In this document: piece by piece, positions 1-5,518 of the stretch
How the letters are laid out: every line of letters starts with the position of its first letter
How positions within the stretch are numbered: the stretch's first letter is position 1
Assembly: GCA_028284025.1 (NCBI GenBank)
Contig: JANQSM010000179.1
Span: 1 to 6,387, forward strand
Length of the DNA: 6,387 nucleotides
Direction: 5' to 3'
From: Alphaproteobacteria bacterium
GTDB taxonomy: Bacteria > Pseudomonadota > Alphaproteobacteria > JANQSM01
Position numbers and translations under genes: made by a program
Notes under the pieces: generated by a model
Told to the model about the DNA's origin: nothing
The model's database searches: none
What the model saw: only the letters and a program-made list of their open reading frames with translations

Positions 1-584
1 TCCAAAGCTTGATCCAGTGTCAAAGTACGGATGTCCCGCAGCTCACCACGCGGCACGATGACAGGAATCAAACTGTTCTGACGTTCAAACCCACGCCAAA
101 CAGAAAGCCATAGATTACCTTCTTCCCATAATCTAACACCCCCATTGCGTTGCTCATAAACAGGGATAACCAGCAAAGGTTTGCTTTGAGTTTCCGCATA
201 ATCCAATTTATTGAACTTTAAAAATTCACGCACCGCATCCGGGTTAAAATTAACTGTTAAGTTCCCGATATAGCGAACATTAGAGGTCTTTTCCTTGTTT
301 ATCTCTAAACTTTGCACATAAATGCCTGGGTCTTTTACATCCAGATCCTCAACCAGCGCGTAATCTTGCACCAAAATCAATTTTTTCAAGAGCCGCTTAA
401 AGGCTTCTTCCTGCCCTTGATCCAAGGCCTGTTGACGTGCTTTGGCTGCTGTAGTAGAGGTAACATCAACATTAACACGATCCACAGTAAAAACAGCTGC
501 TTGAGCTGAAAAGACGGGAAAAGTCAGCAAAAACAGAATCAATACACAAAATATTTGTTTTTTATTGAAAAGAATTGTTGTCAT
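1..584 (-). CDS. DUF2066 domain-containing exported protein (5' part, truncated by window edge)
   Basis: 194 codons are visible; the C-terminus lies beyond the left edge. The N-terminus is a clear signal peptide: basic NKK at 7-9, a hydrophobic core at about 11-25, and an A-Q-A cleavage motif ending at residue 29. The mature protein is therefore probably periplasmic or envelope-associated. After it comes the DUF2066 pattern: FTVDRVNVDV near 32-41, an AR..AL..GQ..AF.RLL segment at 49-66, then a YVQSLEINKEK / RYIGNLTVNF stretch at about 89-113. DUF2066 has no established biochemical role, so none is assigned. In-frame ATGs also occur at 614 and 635; 584 is chosen because it puts the shortest typical n-region before the hydrophobic core. 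None of the three has a convincing ribosome binding site. It is divergent from purM. The family assignment is from memory of its pattern and is fairly sure; the exact start is not. Confidence 0.8.
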   Translation of the reverse strand, partial: MTTILFNKKQIFCVLILFLLTFPVFSAQAAVFTVDRVNVDVTSTTAAKARQQALDQGQEEAFKRLLKKLILVQDYALVEDLDVKDPGIYVQSLEINKEKTSNVRYIGNLTVNFNPDAVREFLKFNKLDYAETQSKPLLVIPVYEQRNGGVRLWEEGNLWLSVWRGFERQNSLIPVIVPRGELRDIRTLTLDQAL

Positions 585-653
585 TCGTCTAAAAATCTGG
601 CTATTTTCTGGCATCTTTGCTGTAAAAGTCTGCATGGATAAAACGTGAATGGA

Positions 654-682
654 GTTATACGCAACTTTTAACACAAACACAA
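654..682 (-). promoter_or_regulatory. Candidate promoter for the DUF2066 gene
   Basis: On the minus strand a TTGTGT hexamer (677-682) is separated by exactly 17 bases from TATAAC (654-659). The -10 matches consensus at five of six positions, while the -35 keeps only TTG. Transcription would start near 647, upstream of all three possible ATGs of the gene. The candidate ndk promoter at 3386-3414 has the same TTG-type -35, 17-base spacer and TATAAC, which adds modest support. This is a sequence match only. Confidence 0.35.
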
Positions 683-695
683 GGCCTATCAGGCC
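683..695. promoter_or_regulatory. Short perfect inverted repeat in the DUF2066/purM divergent region
   Basis: GGCCT-ATC-AGGCC is a perfect 5-bp inverted repeat with a 3-base centre. It directly abuts the candidate -35 of the divergent DUF2066 gene and lies about 40 bases upstream of the purM start. It could be a small operator or a hairpin in the purM leader, but a repeat this short may be chance. I found no convincing purM promoter elsewhere in 585-736, and no riboswitch-like fold is evident. Confidence 0.25.
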
Positions 696-736
696 AGCAA
701 ACGACCAGAAGAAGTAAAGAAGAGGGAAAGAAGATT

Positions 737-1801
737 ATGAGCGCATCAAAATATAAACAAGCCGGTGTAGATATTGAAGCTGGTCAAACCTTAGTCGATA
801 ACATTAAGCGTTTTGCAAATGCCAGAAGAACTGATGGGGTAAGCTCAGATATTGGTGGGTATGGTGGAGTCTTTGAGCCCAAAGCCGCTGGATTCAAAGA
901 CCCATTACTGGTTTCAACGTGTGATGGAGTGGGAACAAAACTGCGATTAGCCATTACCACCCAAAAACATGACACCATCGGAATTGATCTGGTTGCGATG
1001 TGTGTAAACGATCTGATCGTCCAGGGTGCCAAGCCACTTTTCTTACTGGACTATGTCGCCACCGGGCGACTGGACATTGGCATTGTCCGTGAAATCATTG
1101 CAGGAGTTGCCGCTGGTTGTAAGCTTGCTGGTTGTACGTTGCTTGGGGGGGAAACCGCCGAGATGCCAGGTCTTTACCAGTTAGAAGATTACGACCTGGC
1201 AGGCTTTGCCGTTGGAGCCGTTGAACGTGAAAATCTGATCACCGGACAGGACATTACCCCAGATGATGTGATTATTGGGATTGGATCTTCTGGTGCACAT
1301 TCCAACGGATTTTCTCTGATTCGCAAAGTCGTGGCTGATCAAGATCTGGAATATGATAGCCCTGCCCCATTTATGCTGGATATTCCCCTGGGAGAAGCCC
1401 TATTGGCCCCAACCAAAATTTATATCAAAACATTGCTACCGCTAATTGAGAAAAAACTGATCAAGGGTATGGCTCATATCACTGGCGGTGGATTAACGGA
1501 TAACCTGCCACGGATACTGCCCAATGCCGTCACAGCAGAAATTGACCTGCAAAGCTGGCGCCTGCCACCTGTTTTCCGCTGGATTGCTGATAAAGGAGAT
1601 GTATCAATTCCTGAAATGCTGAAAACTTTTAACTGCGGTATTGGAATGGCTCTGGTAATACCGAAAAACAAGGTCGGAGAAGTTGAAAAACGCCTTAAGG
1701 AAGTGGGAGAAGAAGCCTATCAAATTGGTAAGATTATCCCACGTAAGGAAAGCTGCACTGGTATCACGTATCAAGGTATGACGGATAGATGGCTCGCGTA
1801 A
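737..1801 (+). CDS. purM: Phosphoribosylformylglycinamidine cyclo-ligase (AIR synthetase)
   Basis: This cytoplasmic enzyme closes the imidazole ring, converting FGAM plus ATP to 5-aminoimidazole ribonucleotide, the fifth step of de novo purine synthesis. Its 354 residues are close to the usual length of about 345. Family motifs appear in order: KYKQAGVDIEAG at the N-terminus, the glycine-rich GGYGG at 40-44, DGVGTK at 63-68, GIDLVAMCVNDL at 82-93, LLGGETAEMPG at 135-145, GSSGAHSNGFSL at 183-194, HITGGGL at 247-253 and FNCGIGM at 298-304. These cover the ATP-binding and phosphate-binding parts of the PurM/PurL superfamily. The start is preceded by a purine-rich AGAGGGA (721-727), and the protein begins as its homologues do. 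The stop lies inside purN, so the two are almost certainly cotranscribed and translationally coupled. No missing motif or break was seen. Confidence 0.98.
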   Translation: MSASKYKQAGVDIEAGQTLVDNIKRFANARRTDGVSSDIGGYGGVFEPKAAGFKDPLLVSTCDGVGTKLRLAITTQKHDTIGIDLVAMCVNDLIVQGAKPLFLLDYVATGRLDIGIVREIIAGVAAGCKLAGCTLLGGETAEMPGLYQLEDYDLAGFAVGAVERENLITGQDITPDDVIIGIGSSGAHSNGFSLIRKVVADQDLEYDSPAPFMLDIPLGEALLAPTKIYIKTLLPLIEKKLIKGMAHITGGGLTDNLPRILPNAVTAEIDLQSWRLPPVFRWIADKGDVSIPEMLKTFNCGIGMALVIPKNKVGEVEKRLKEVGEEAYQIGKIIPRKESCTGITYQGMTDRWLA

Positions 1802-2412
1802 GGACAGCTGTTTTTGTTTCTGGAAGCGGGTCCAACCTGCAAGCCCTGATTGATGCCGCTGAAAACCCTGATTACCCTGCACAAATCGCTCTGGTAGTTT
1901 CCAACAAAAAAGAGGCTTATGCACTGGAGCGCGCCCGCAACGCAAATATCCCGGTTACTGTAATTGAAAATGAGCAAGAAGCCCAGCTTGCCATGCAAGA
2001 ACATAATATTGAATTAATCTGTCTCGCCGGATTCATGAAAATCTTAAGTGCAGATTTTGTGAATGCCTGGAGCATGAAGATTCTAAATATCCATCCATCT
2101 CTTTTGCCTGCTCACAGAGGGCTGCACGCACAGCAACAAGCCCTGGATGATGGAGTGAAATTTTCAGGTTGTACAGTGCATTTTGTGACACCCGAAATGG
2201 ATGCCGGGCCGATTATTGTTCAGGCTATTGTCCCAGTTTTACCAGAAGATACTTCAGAGATTTTAGCGAAACGCATTTTGGTACAGGAACACAAATGCTA
2301 TCCGCTTGCCCTTAAGCTTGTAGCAGCAGACAAAGTCAGTGTTGCAAAAGACGCGGTGAAAATACAACAGCCCCATTTGATGGACGGCTTTATGATGAAT
2401 CCTGTTGACTAA
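1789..2412 (+). CDS. purN: Phosphoribosylglycinamide formyltransferase (10-formyl-THF dependent)
   Basis: GAR transformylase transfers a formyl group from 10-formyltetrahydrofolate to glycinamide ribonucleotide, the third step of purine synthesis, in the cytoplasm. The 207 residues match the family length. The N-terminal phosphate-binding loop SGSGSNLQAL is at 11-20. The catalytic triad is intact: Asn100 and His102 in ILNIHPSLLP, and Asp138 in the TPEMDAGPI segment, matching E. coli Asn106, His108 and Asp144. The tail carries the expected EH..YPLAL motif (167-174). The gene starts 13 bases before the purM stop. Its nearest SD-like sequence, AAGG at 1773-1776, is 12 bases upstream, which is long, so coupling to purM translation is likely. 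No other in-frame start fits the family N-terminus better. Confidence 0.97.
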   Translation: MARVRTAVFVSGSGSNLQALIDAAENPDYPAQIALVVSNKKEAYALERARNANIPVTVIENEQEAQLAMQEHNIELICLAGFMKILSADFVNAWSMKILNIHPSLLPAHRGLHAQQQALDDGVKFSGCTVHFVTPEMDAGPIIVQAIVPVLPEDTSEILAKRILVQEHKCYPLALKLVAADKVSVAKDAVKIQQPHLMDGFMMNPVD

Positions 2413-2440
2413 TTTCATCATCGTCAAAATAATAACTCAT

Positions 2441-2447
2441 AAAGGAG
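2441..2447 (+). promoter_or_regulatory. Strong Shine-Dalgarno of the lysine-rich protein gene
   Basis: AAAGGAG lies seven bases before the ATG at 2455. It is the best SD in the window and fixes this start. The 42-base gap after purN holds no terminator and no clear promoter, so the gene is probably read from the purMN transcript but translated independently. Confidence 0.75.
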
Positions 2448-2454
2448 ATACGCG

Positions 2455-2925
2455 ATGGCATCTAAGAAAACCACCACCAAGAAGAAACCTTCTACTACAG
2501 CAAAAAAAGCGGCAACTAAAAAAACAGCAGCAAAAAAGTCTGTAGCTAAGAAGACAACAGCTAAGAAAAAGTCACCGGCGAAGAAGAAAACAGCAACCAA
2601 GAAACCTGCTGCTAAAAAATCTGTAGCTAAAAAAACAGTAGCCAAGAAAAAAGCACCAGCGAAGAAAAAAACAACAAGCAAAAAGTCTACTGCTAAAAAG
2701 ACAACTGCCAAGAAATCAACCGTGAAATCTGTTACAAAGGCAAAGGCGAAAAAATCACCTACCGCAACAAAAGCTAAAGCAGCACCCCAAAAAGATTTAG
2801 GCTATAGCCCCATGGGGGACTACCGGCGGCGCAAAAAGACCTGGGATGAGTTTATTAAACTCTCCCGTAGATCTATTATTGCGTCACTGATTATTCTTGC
2901 CTTGATGGCAATCTTTTTGTTGTAA
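2455..2925 (+). CDS. Lysine-rich histone H1-like protein with a C-terminal membrane helix resembling aa3-type oxidase subunit IV
   Basis: This 156-residue protein has two unlike parts. Residues 1-110 consist almost only of K, A, T, S, P and V: 44 lysines, no acidic residue and no aromatic residue, in AAKK/TAKK/PAKKK units as in the tails of histone H1, AlgP and PhaF. Such tails bind DNA, RNA or polyanions. Residues 111-156 are different: after GYSPMGDY comes the basic, aromatic RRRKKTWDEFIKLSRR (124-139), then a 16-17 residue hydrophobic helix reaching the C-terminus. The D-x6-T-x3-FIK spacing followed by a helix resembles the small aa3-type cytochrome c oxidase subunit IV family (Paracoccus type). 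Basic residues just before the helix predict that the lysine domain faces the cytoplasm. Net charge is about +49. The SD is strong. The open frame is clear, but its function is unknown. It could be a nucleoid-membrane tether, a ribosome- or lipid-binding protein, or an oxidase accessory subunit with an extended N-terminus. Confidence 0.85.
   Translation: MASKKTTTKKKPSTTAKKAATKKTAAKKSVAKKTTAKKKSPAKKKTATKKPAAKKSVAKKTVAKKKAPAKKKTTSKKSTAKKTTAKKSTVKSVTKAKAKKSPTATKAKAAPQKDLGYSPMGDYRRRKKTWDEFIKLSRRSIIASLIILALMAIFLL
2524..2727 (+). repeat. 81-bp in-frame tandem repeat, about 2.5 copies
   Basis: Codons 24-50 (2524-2604) and 51-77 (2605-2685) are two adjacent 27-residue copies, identical at 22 of 27 positions. 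The unit begins AAKKSVAKK after its first residue and includes PAKKK. A third, partial and more diverged copy covers codons 78-91 (2686-2727). The DNA copies share blocks such as TCTGTAGCTAA but differ at many synonymous sites, so the duplication is not recent. It explains how the lysine-rich domain grew, and copy number may vary between strains. Confidence 0.8.
2897..2918 (+). terminator. Weak intrinsic terminator inside the 3' end of the lysine-rich gene
   Basis: TTGCC (2897-2901) and GGCAA (2907-2911) form a perfect 5-bp stem around the loop TTGAT, followed by TCTTTTT (2912-2918). The hairpin lies within the last ten codons, so the helix-coding sequence would double as the terminator for the purMN transcript. 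A 5-bp stem is short, so it may be leaky. On the minus strand the same stem has no T-run after it, so it would not stop ndk transcription. Confidence 0.4.
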
Positions 2926-2930
2926 AAATA

Positions 2931-3353
2931 TTAGCCGACGATTTCAAGACCACTGAAGAAAAAAGCGACCTCTTCGCGTGCTGTTTCTGGGGCATCTGAC
3001 CCATGCACAGAATTTGCATCGATACTTGTGGCAAAAAGTTTACGAATTGTTCCTTCTGCCGCTTCCGCCGGGTTGGTTGCACCCATGATTTCCCGATTCT
3101 TGGCAATGGCATTTTCGCCTTCCAGAACTTGCGCGACAATCGGACCGGAACACATAAATTCACACAAATCATTAAAAAACGGACGTTCTTTATGAACCGC
3201 ATAAAATGCCCCAGCCTGATCCTTGGTAAGATGAAGACGTTTCTGCGCCACAATGCGAAGCCCCGCATCTTCAAACATCTGATTAATTTTACCAGTCAAA
3301 TTCCGGGCAGTTGCATCCGGTTTAATCAAAGAAAGTGTTTTCTCAATAGCCAT
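2931..3353 (-). CDS. ndk: Nucleoside diphosphate kinase
   Basis: Ndk moves the gamma phosphate of ATP to other (d)NDPs through a phosphohistidine, balancing cytoplasmic NTP and dNTP pools. At 140 residues it is the standard bacterial size. The active site is complete: Lys11 in LIKPDA, Tyr51, Arg87, Thr93 in GATNP, Arg104, Asn114, and the phosphorylated His117 in NSVHGSD. An in-frame ATG 15 bases upstream (3368) would add MKGKK. It is rejected because the family begins at [13 protein letters not shown], and because GAAGGGA sits at proper SD distance from 3353 while nothing precedes 3368. Its 3' end converges on the lysine-rich gene with only five bases between the stop codons. It lies downstream of holC on the same strand and has its own candidate promoter. 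Confidence 0.98.
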   Translation of the reverse strand: MAIEKTLSLIKPDATARNLTGKINQMFEDAGLRIVAQKRLHLTKDQAGAFYAVHKERPFFNDLCEFMCSGPIVAQVLEGENAIAKNREIMGATNPAEAAEGTIRKLFATSIDANSVHGSDAPETAREEVAFFFSGLEIVG

Positions 3354-3385
3354 TTTCTTTCCCTTCATGGTTAAATTGAGTTGGG

Positions 3386-3414
3386 GTTATAGCCGTTGAC
3401 GGAACGGGACGCAA
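3386..3414 (-). promoter_or_regulatory. Candidate ndk promoter with an inverted repeat in its spacer
   Basis: On the minus strand TTGCGT (3409-3414) and TATAAC (3386-3391) are 17 bases apart in the 69-base holC-ndk gap, giving a start near 3379 and a leader of about 25 bases that contains the ndk SD. A 5-bp inverted repeat, CCGTT (3393-3397) and AACGG (3403-3407), lies wholly between the two hexamers, where a regulator could bind. Without a following T-run it is not a holC terminator. Confidence 0.4.
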
Positions 3415-3422
3415 CCTTTTAT

Positions 3423-3884
3423 TTATGATTTTTTACTGTTGGCTTTTTGCTGCCATTGACCGGTCTCTGATTGTTGATAATAGATCAAATCAACCCCGCG
3501 GCTTTGCAGGTCTTTCCACCGTGACCGGGCGGCTTTAACTGCGTCTGCGTCACTGCCATCAAACATGTCCAGCACCTTATCATAGGCATCCATATTTTCA
3601 GGTAACGCGCCACTTACAGTAAGATAAACCTGCGAGGCATTTGGGTTTTCATCCTTTTCGGTCAGCCAGACGGATTGGATTTCCTCATGGCCACCCGATT
3701 GAGTCCCATGGGGTAAGAATGAATCCGGGCGGTAGGTCCACAAAAGTACATCTAATTCCTCCACCTGCATTTCATCTTTTGCGCGCACGACCACACGCAA
3801 ATCCTTCTGAAGGATTTTTTCAAGAAGTTCTGGTAAGGCCCTTTCCAGGGGTTTGGTTTGTAAATGGTAGAAACTAACTTGCAT
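3423..3884 (-). CDS. holC: DNA polymerase III chi subunit
   Basis: Chi is the clamp-loader-associated subunit that links the replicase to single-strand binding protein. The 153 residues are slightly longer than E. coli chi (147). Family hallmarks are seen in order: FYHLQTKPLERALPELLEKIL at the N-terminus, RVVVRAKDE at 30-38, LDVLLWTYRPDSFLPHG at 44-60, a NAS..YLTVSG strand at 82-92, DMFDGSDADAVKAAR at 106-120, the following W123, and the C-terminal GVDLIYYQQSETGQW. The start lies nine bases after the pepA stop with only a weak AGG as SD, so coupling to pepA is likely; pepA-holC is a widespread pair. The psi partner (HolD) is known mainly from gammaproteobacteria, so chi here may work without a recognisable psi. 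The last eight or so residues are basic and variable. Confidence 0.95.
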   Translation of the reverse strand: MQVSFYHLQTKPLERALPELLEKILQKDLRVVVRAKDEMQVEELDVLLWTYRPDSFLPHGTQSGGHEEIQSVWLTEKDENPNASQVYLTVSGALPENMDAYDKVLDMFDGSDADAVKAARSRWKDLQSRGVDLIYYQQSETGQWQQKANSKKS

Positions 3885-3893
3885 TAAGGCCTA

Positions 3894-5411
3894 TTATTTC
3901 TTCTCATATTCTTCCAGAATAAATTCATTTAAAACCCGTACACCAAAGCCAGTTCCACCCTTTGGCGCAATATCACCAGCTTTTTTCGACCACGTAACAC
4001 CCGCAATATCAATGTGTGCCCAGGGAACATCTTCTTTTATGAAACGATGTAAAAAGGCAGCGGCTGTACAGCTTCCGGCCTCCCTGCCCCGTGAAATGTT
4101 GCGCATGTCTGCAATTTCTGATTCCAGTTGCTTGTCATAGCCTTCTCCAATGGGCATATGCCATAGCAGCTCACCCACTTTGCTAGAAACCCGGCACAGT
4201 TTTTCTGCCAGATCATCCCGGTTGGAGAAAACACCTGCATACTCACTGCCCAAAGCAATAATCATCGCCCCTGTTAAGGTTGCAAGATCAATAACTGCAC
4301 GAGGCTTATATTTTTCCTGGGTGTACCAAAGGGCATCTGCCAATACAAGGCGGCCCTCAGCATCCGTATTGATGACTTCCACTGTTTGGCCGGAATAGGA
4401 TTTAACAACATCACCTGGGCGTTGTGCACGTTCAGATACCATATTTTCCACCAAGCCGATGATTCCTACCACATTGGCTTTCGCTTTGCGTTTAGCCAGG
4501 GCATACATTGTCCCCACCACAACGCCGGATCCTCCCATATCCCATTTCATTTCTTCCATCCCGGCAGAAGGTTTGATGCTCACCCCGCCCGTATCAAAAG
4601 TCACACCTTTTCCAACCAGAGCGAGTGGACGTTTGGCTTCTCCCTTGGCGGAGGTATTGCCATTATATTCCATGCAGACCAGTCTGGGTTTTTTCTCACT
4701 CCCCTGTGCAACCCCCAGCAATGCACCGAAACCAAGTTTCTTCATCTGTTTTTCATCCAGGACACTTACCTTAATACCAACAGCCGAAAGCTCTTTGGAC
4801 ACGCGCTTGGCGTAAGATTCAGGGTGCAAAACATTAGCCGGCTCTGAAATCAAATCCCGGGTCAAAAACACCCCTTCGCGTACCGCATCCAGAACCTTAT
4901 AGGTTTTCTTGGCCTTATCATCACTGGCCGTTGCAAAAGAAAGTTTGGCAAGATGCGCTTTGGCATCCTCTTTTTGCTTGGTTTTGTAAATATCAAACCG
5001 ATAGGATTTTAAAGCAGCGCCATGTCCAAGATACGCAGCCAGGTCCGCCTCTGAAATACTTGATCCTTTAGCTGCATCCACCATAACCGTGACCTCTTTA
5101 AGAGCAGCCCCATTCACACAGTCATAAATTTTACCGCCCAGATCGGTTGCTTCCTTATGGGTCAATTCCCCTGGTTTGCCAAATCCAAGCAAAACCACAA
5201 AGGCATAATCCATCCCCATGGGGGCAGGAATCACCACTCTCTGGCCGCGTTTACCTTTAAATCCGGCAGAGGCAGTCATGGCTTTTTTCAAGGCACCTTT
5301 TAATTCCTTATCCAATGCCTTGGCAGAATCTGAAAATTTTCCGTCCTCAAAGCAAGCAACGACAACGGATCCGGTTTTAGGAAGTTTATGTTTTGTGAAA
5401 CTAATTTGCAT
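3894..5411 (-). CDS. pepA: Leucyl aminopeptidase (M17 family)
   Basis: This cytosolic two-metal aminopeptidase releases N-terminal residues, leucine preferentially, from peptides. Its 505 residues compare with 503 in E. coli. The variable N-terminal domain spans roughly 1-165 and the catalytic M17 domain about 175-505. All key residues are present, two positions below the E. coli numbering: metal ligands Lys268, Asp273, Asp291, Asp350 and Glu352, with catalytic Lys280 and Arg354. They sit in GKGVTFDTGG, KWDMGGSG and the signature NTDAEGRL. TLTGA and GGTGFGVR close the active-site region. The start has GGAG nine bases upstream and the normal N-terminus MQISF. It is the first gene of the pepA-holC unit and diverges from lptF. 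E. coli PepA also binds DNA through its N-terminal domain (carAB, cer); whether this one does cannot be told from sequence. Confidence 0.98.
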   Translation of the reverse strand: MQISFTKHKLPKTGSVVVACFEDGKFSDSAKALDKELKGALKKAMTASAGFKGKRGQRVVIPAPMGMDYAFVVLLGFGKPGELTHKEATDLGGKIYDCVNGAALKEVTVMVDAAKGSSISEADLAAYLGHGAALKSYRFDIYKTKQKEDAKAHLAKLSFATASDDKAKKTYKVLDAVREGVFLTRDLISEPANVLHPESYAKRVSKELSAVGIKVSVLDEKQMKKLGFGALLGVAQGSEKKPRLVCMEYNGNTSAKGEAKRPLALVGKGVTFDTGGVSIKPSAGMEEMKWDMGGSGVVVGTMYALAKRKAKANVVGIIGLVENMVSERAQRPGDVVKSYSGQTVEVINTDAEGRLVLADALWYTQEKYKPRAVIDLATLTGAMIIALGSEYAGVFSNRDDLAEKLCRVSSKVGELLWHMPIGEGYDKQLESEIADMRNISRGREAGSCTAAAFLHRFIKEDVPWAHIDIAGVTWSKKAGDIAPKGGTGFGVRVLNEFILEEYEKK

Positions 5412-5442
5412 TCTGTGAATCTCCGATTATAAAGAGAGGAAT

Positions 5443-5469
5443 ATTTTATATAGTATCTTGCAGTTTCAA
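5443..5469 (-). promoter_or_regulatory. Candidate pepA promoter
   Basis: On the minus strand TTGAAA (5464-5469) and TAAAAT (5443-5448) each match consensus at five of six positions, but the 15-base spacer is short. Transcription would begin near 5435 and give a leader of about 24 bases containing the GGAG SD. A perfect TATAAT at 5426-5431 is less likely to be the -10, because its transcript would start after the SD. The rest of the 107-base gap up to lptF is AT-rich; no good lptF promoter was found there. Confidence 0.35.
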
Positions 5470-5518
5470 ATAGAATTTACAAGAGGCAGCGTTAAATTCA
5501 TTAACAAGTTTATAAGTT

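Noticed and set aside
312..509. Plus-strand 65-residue frame
   Set aside because: It lies antisense within the DUF2066 coding sequence, which has a signal peptide and family motifs; the plus frame shows no domain or ribosome binding site.
2424..2711. 95-residue minus-strand frame rich in F, V, A and L that looks like a membrane protein
   Set aside because: It is the antisense of the AAG/AAA-rich repeat: reversed lysine codons read as F and L. It has no ribosome binding site, and the plus-strand gene has an excellent one.
2891..3274. Minus-strand 127-residue frame overlapping ndk
   Set aside because: It is an alternative frame of ndk, whose own frame carries every active-site residue.
681..3894. 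9-mer AAGGCCTAT shared by the purM leader (681-689) and the pepA-holC junction (3886-3894)
   Set aside because: A single short match without conserved surroundings; probably chance.
4386..4847. Plus-strand 153- and 118-residue frames opposite pepA
   Set aside because: They are shadows of the complete M17 catalytic domain; they overlap each other in different frames and have no recognisable motifs.
5417..5421. GANTC (CcrM-type methylation) site in the pepA leader
   Set aside because: Such 5-base sites are expected often by chance, and a single one is not evidence of methylation control.
5426..5431. Perfect TATAAT on the minus strand before pepA
   Set aside because: Transcription from it would start about eight bases before the ATG, leaving out the GGAG ribosome binding site, and no -35 lies at 16-18 bases.
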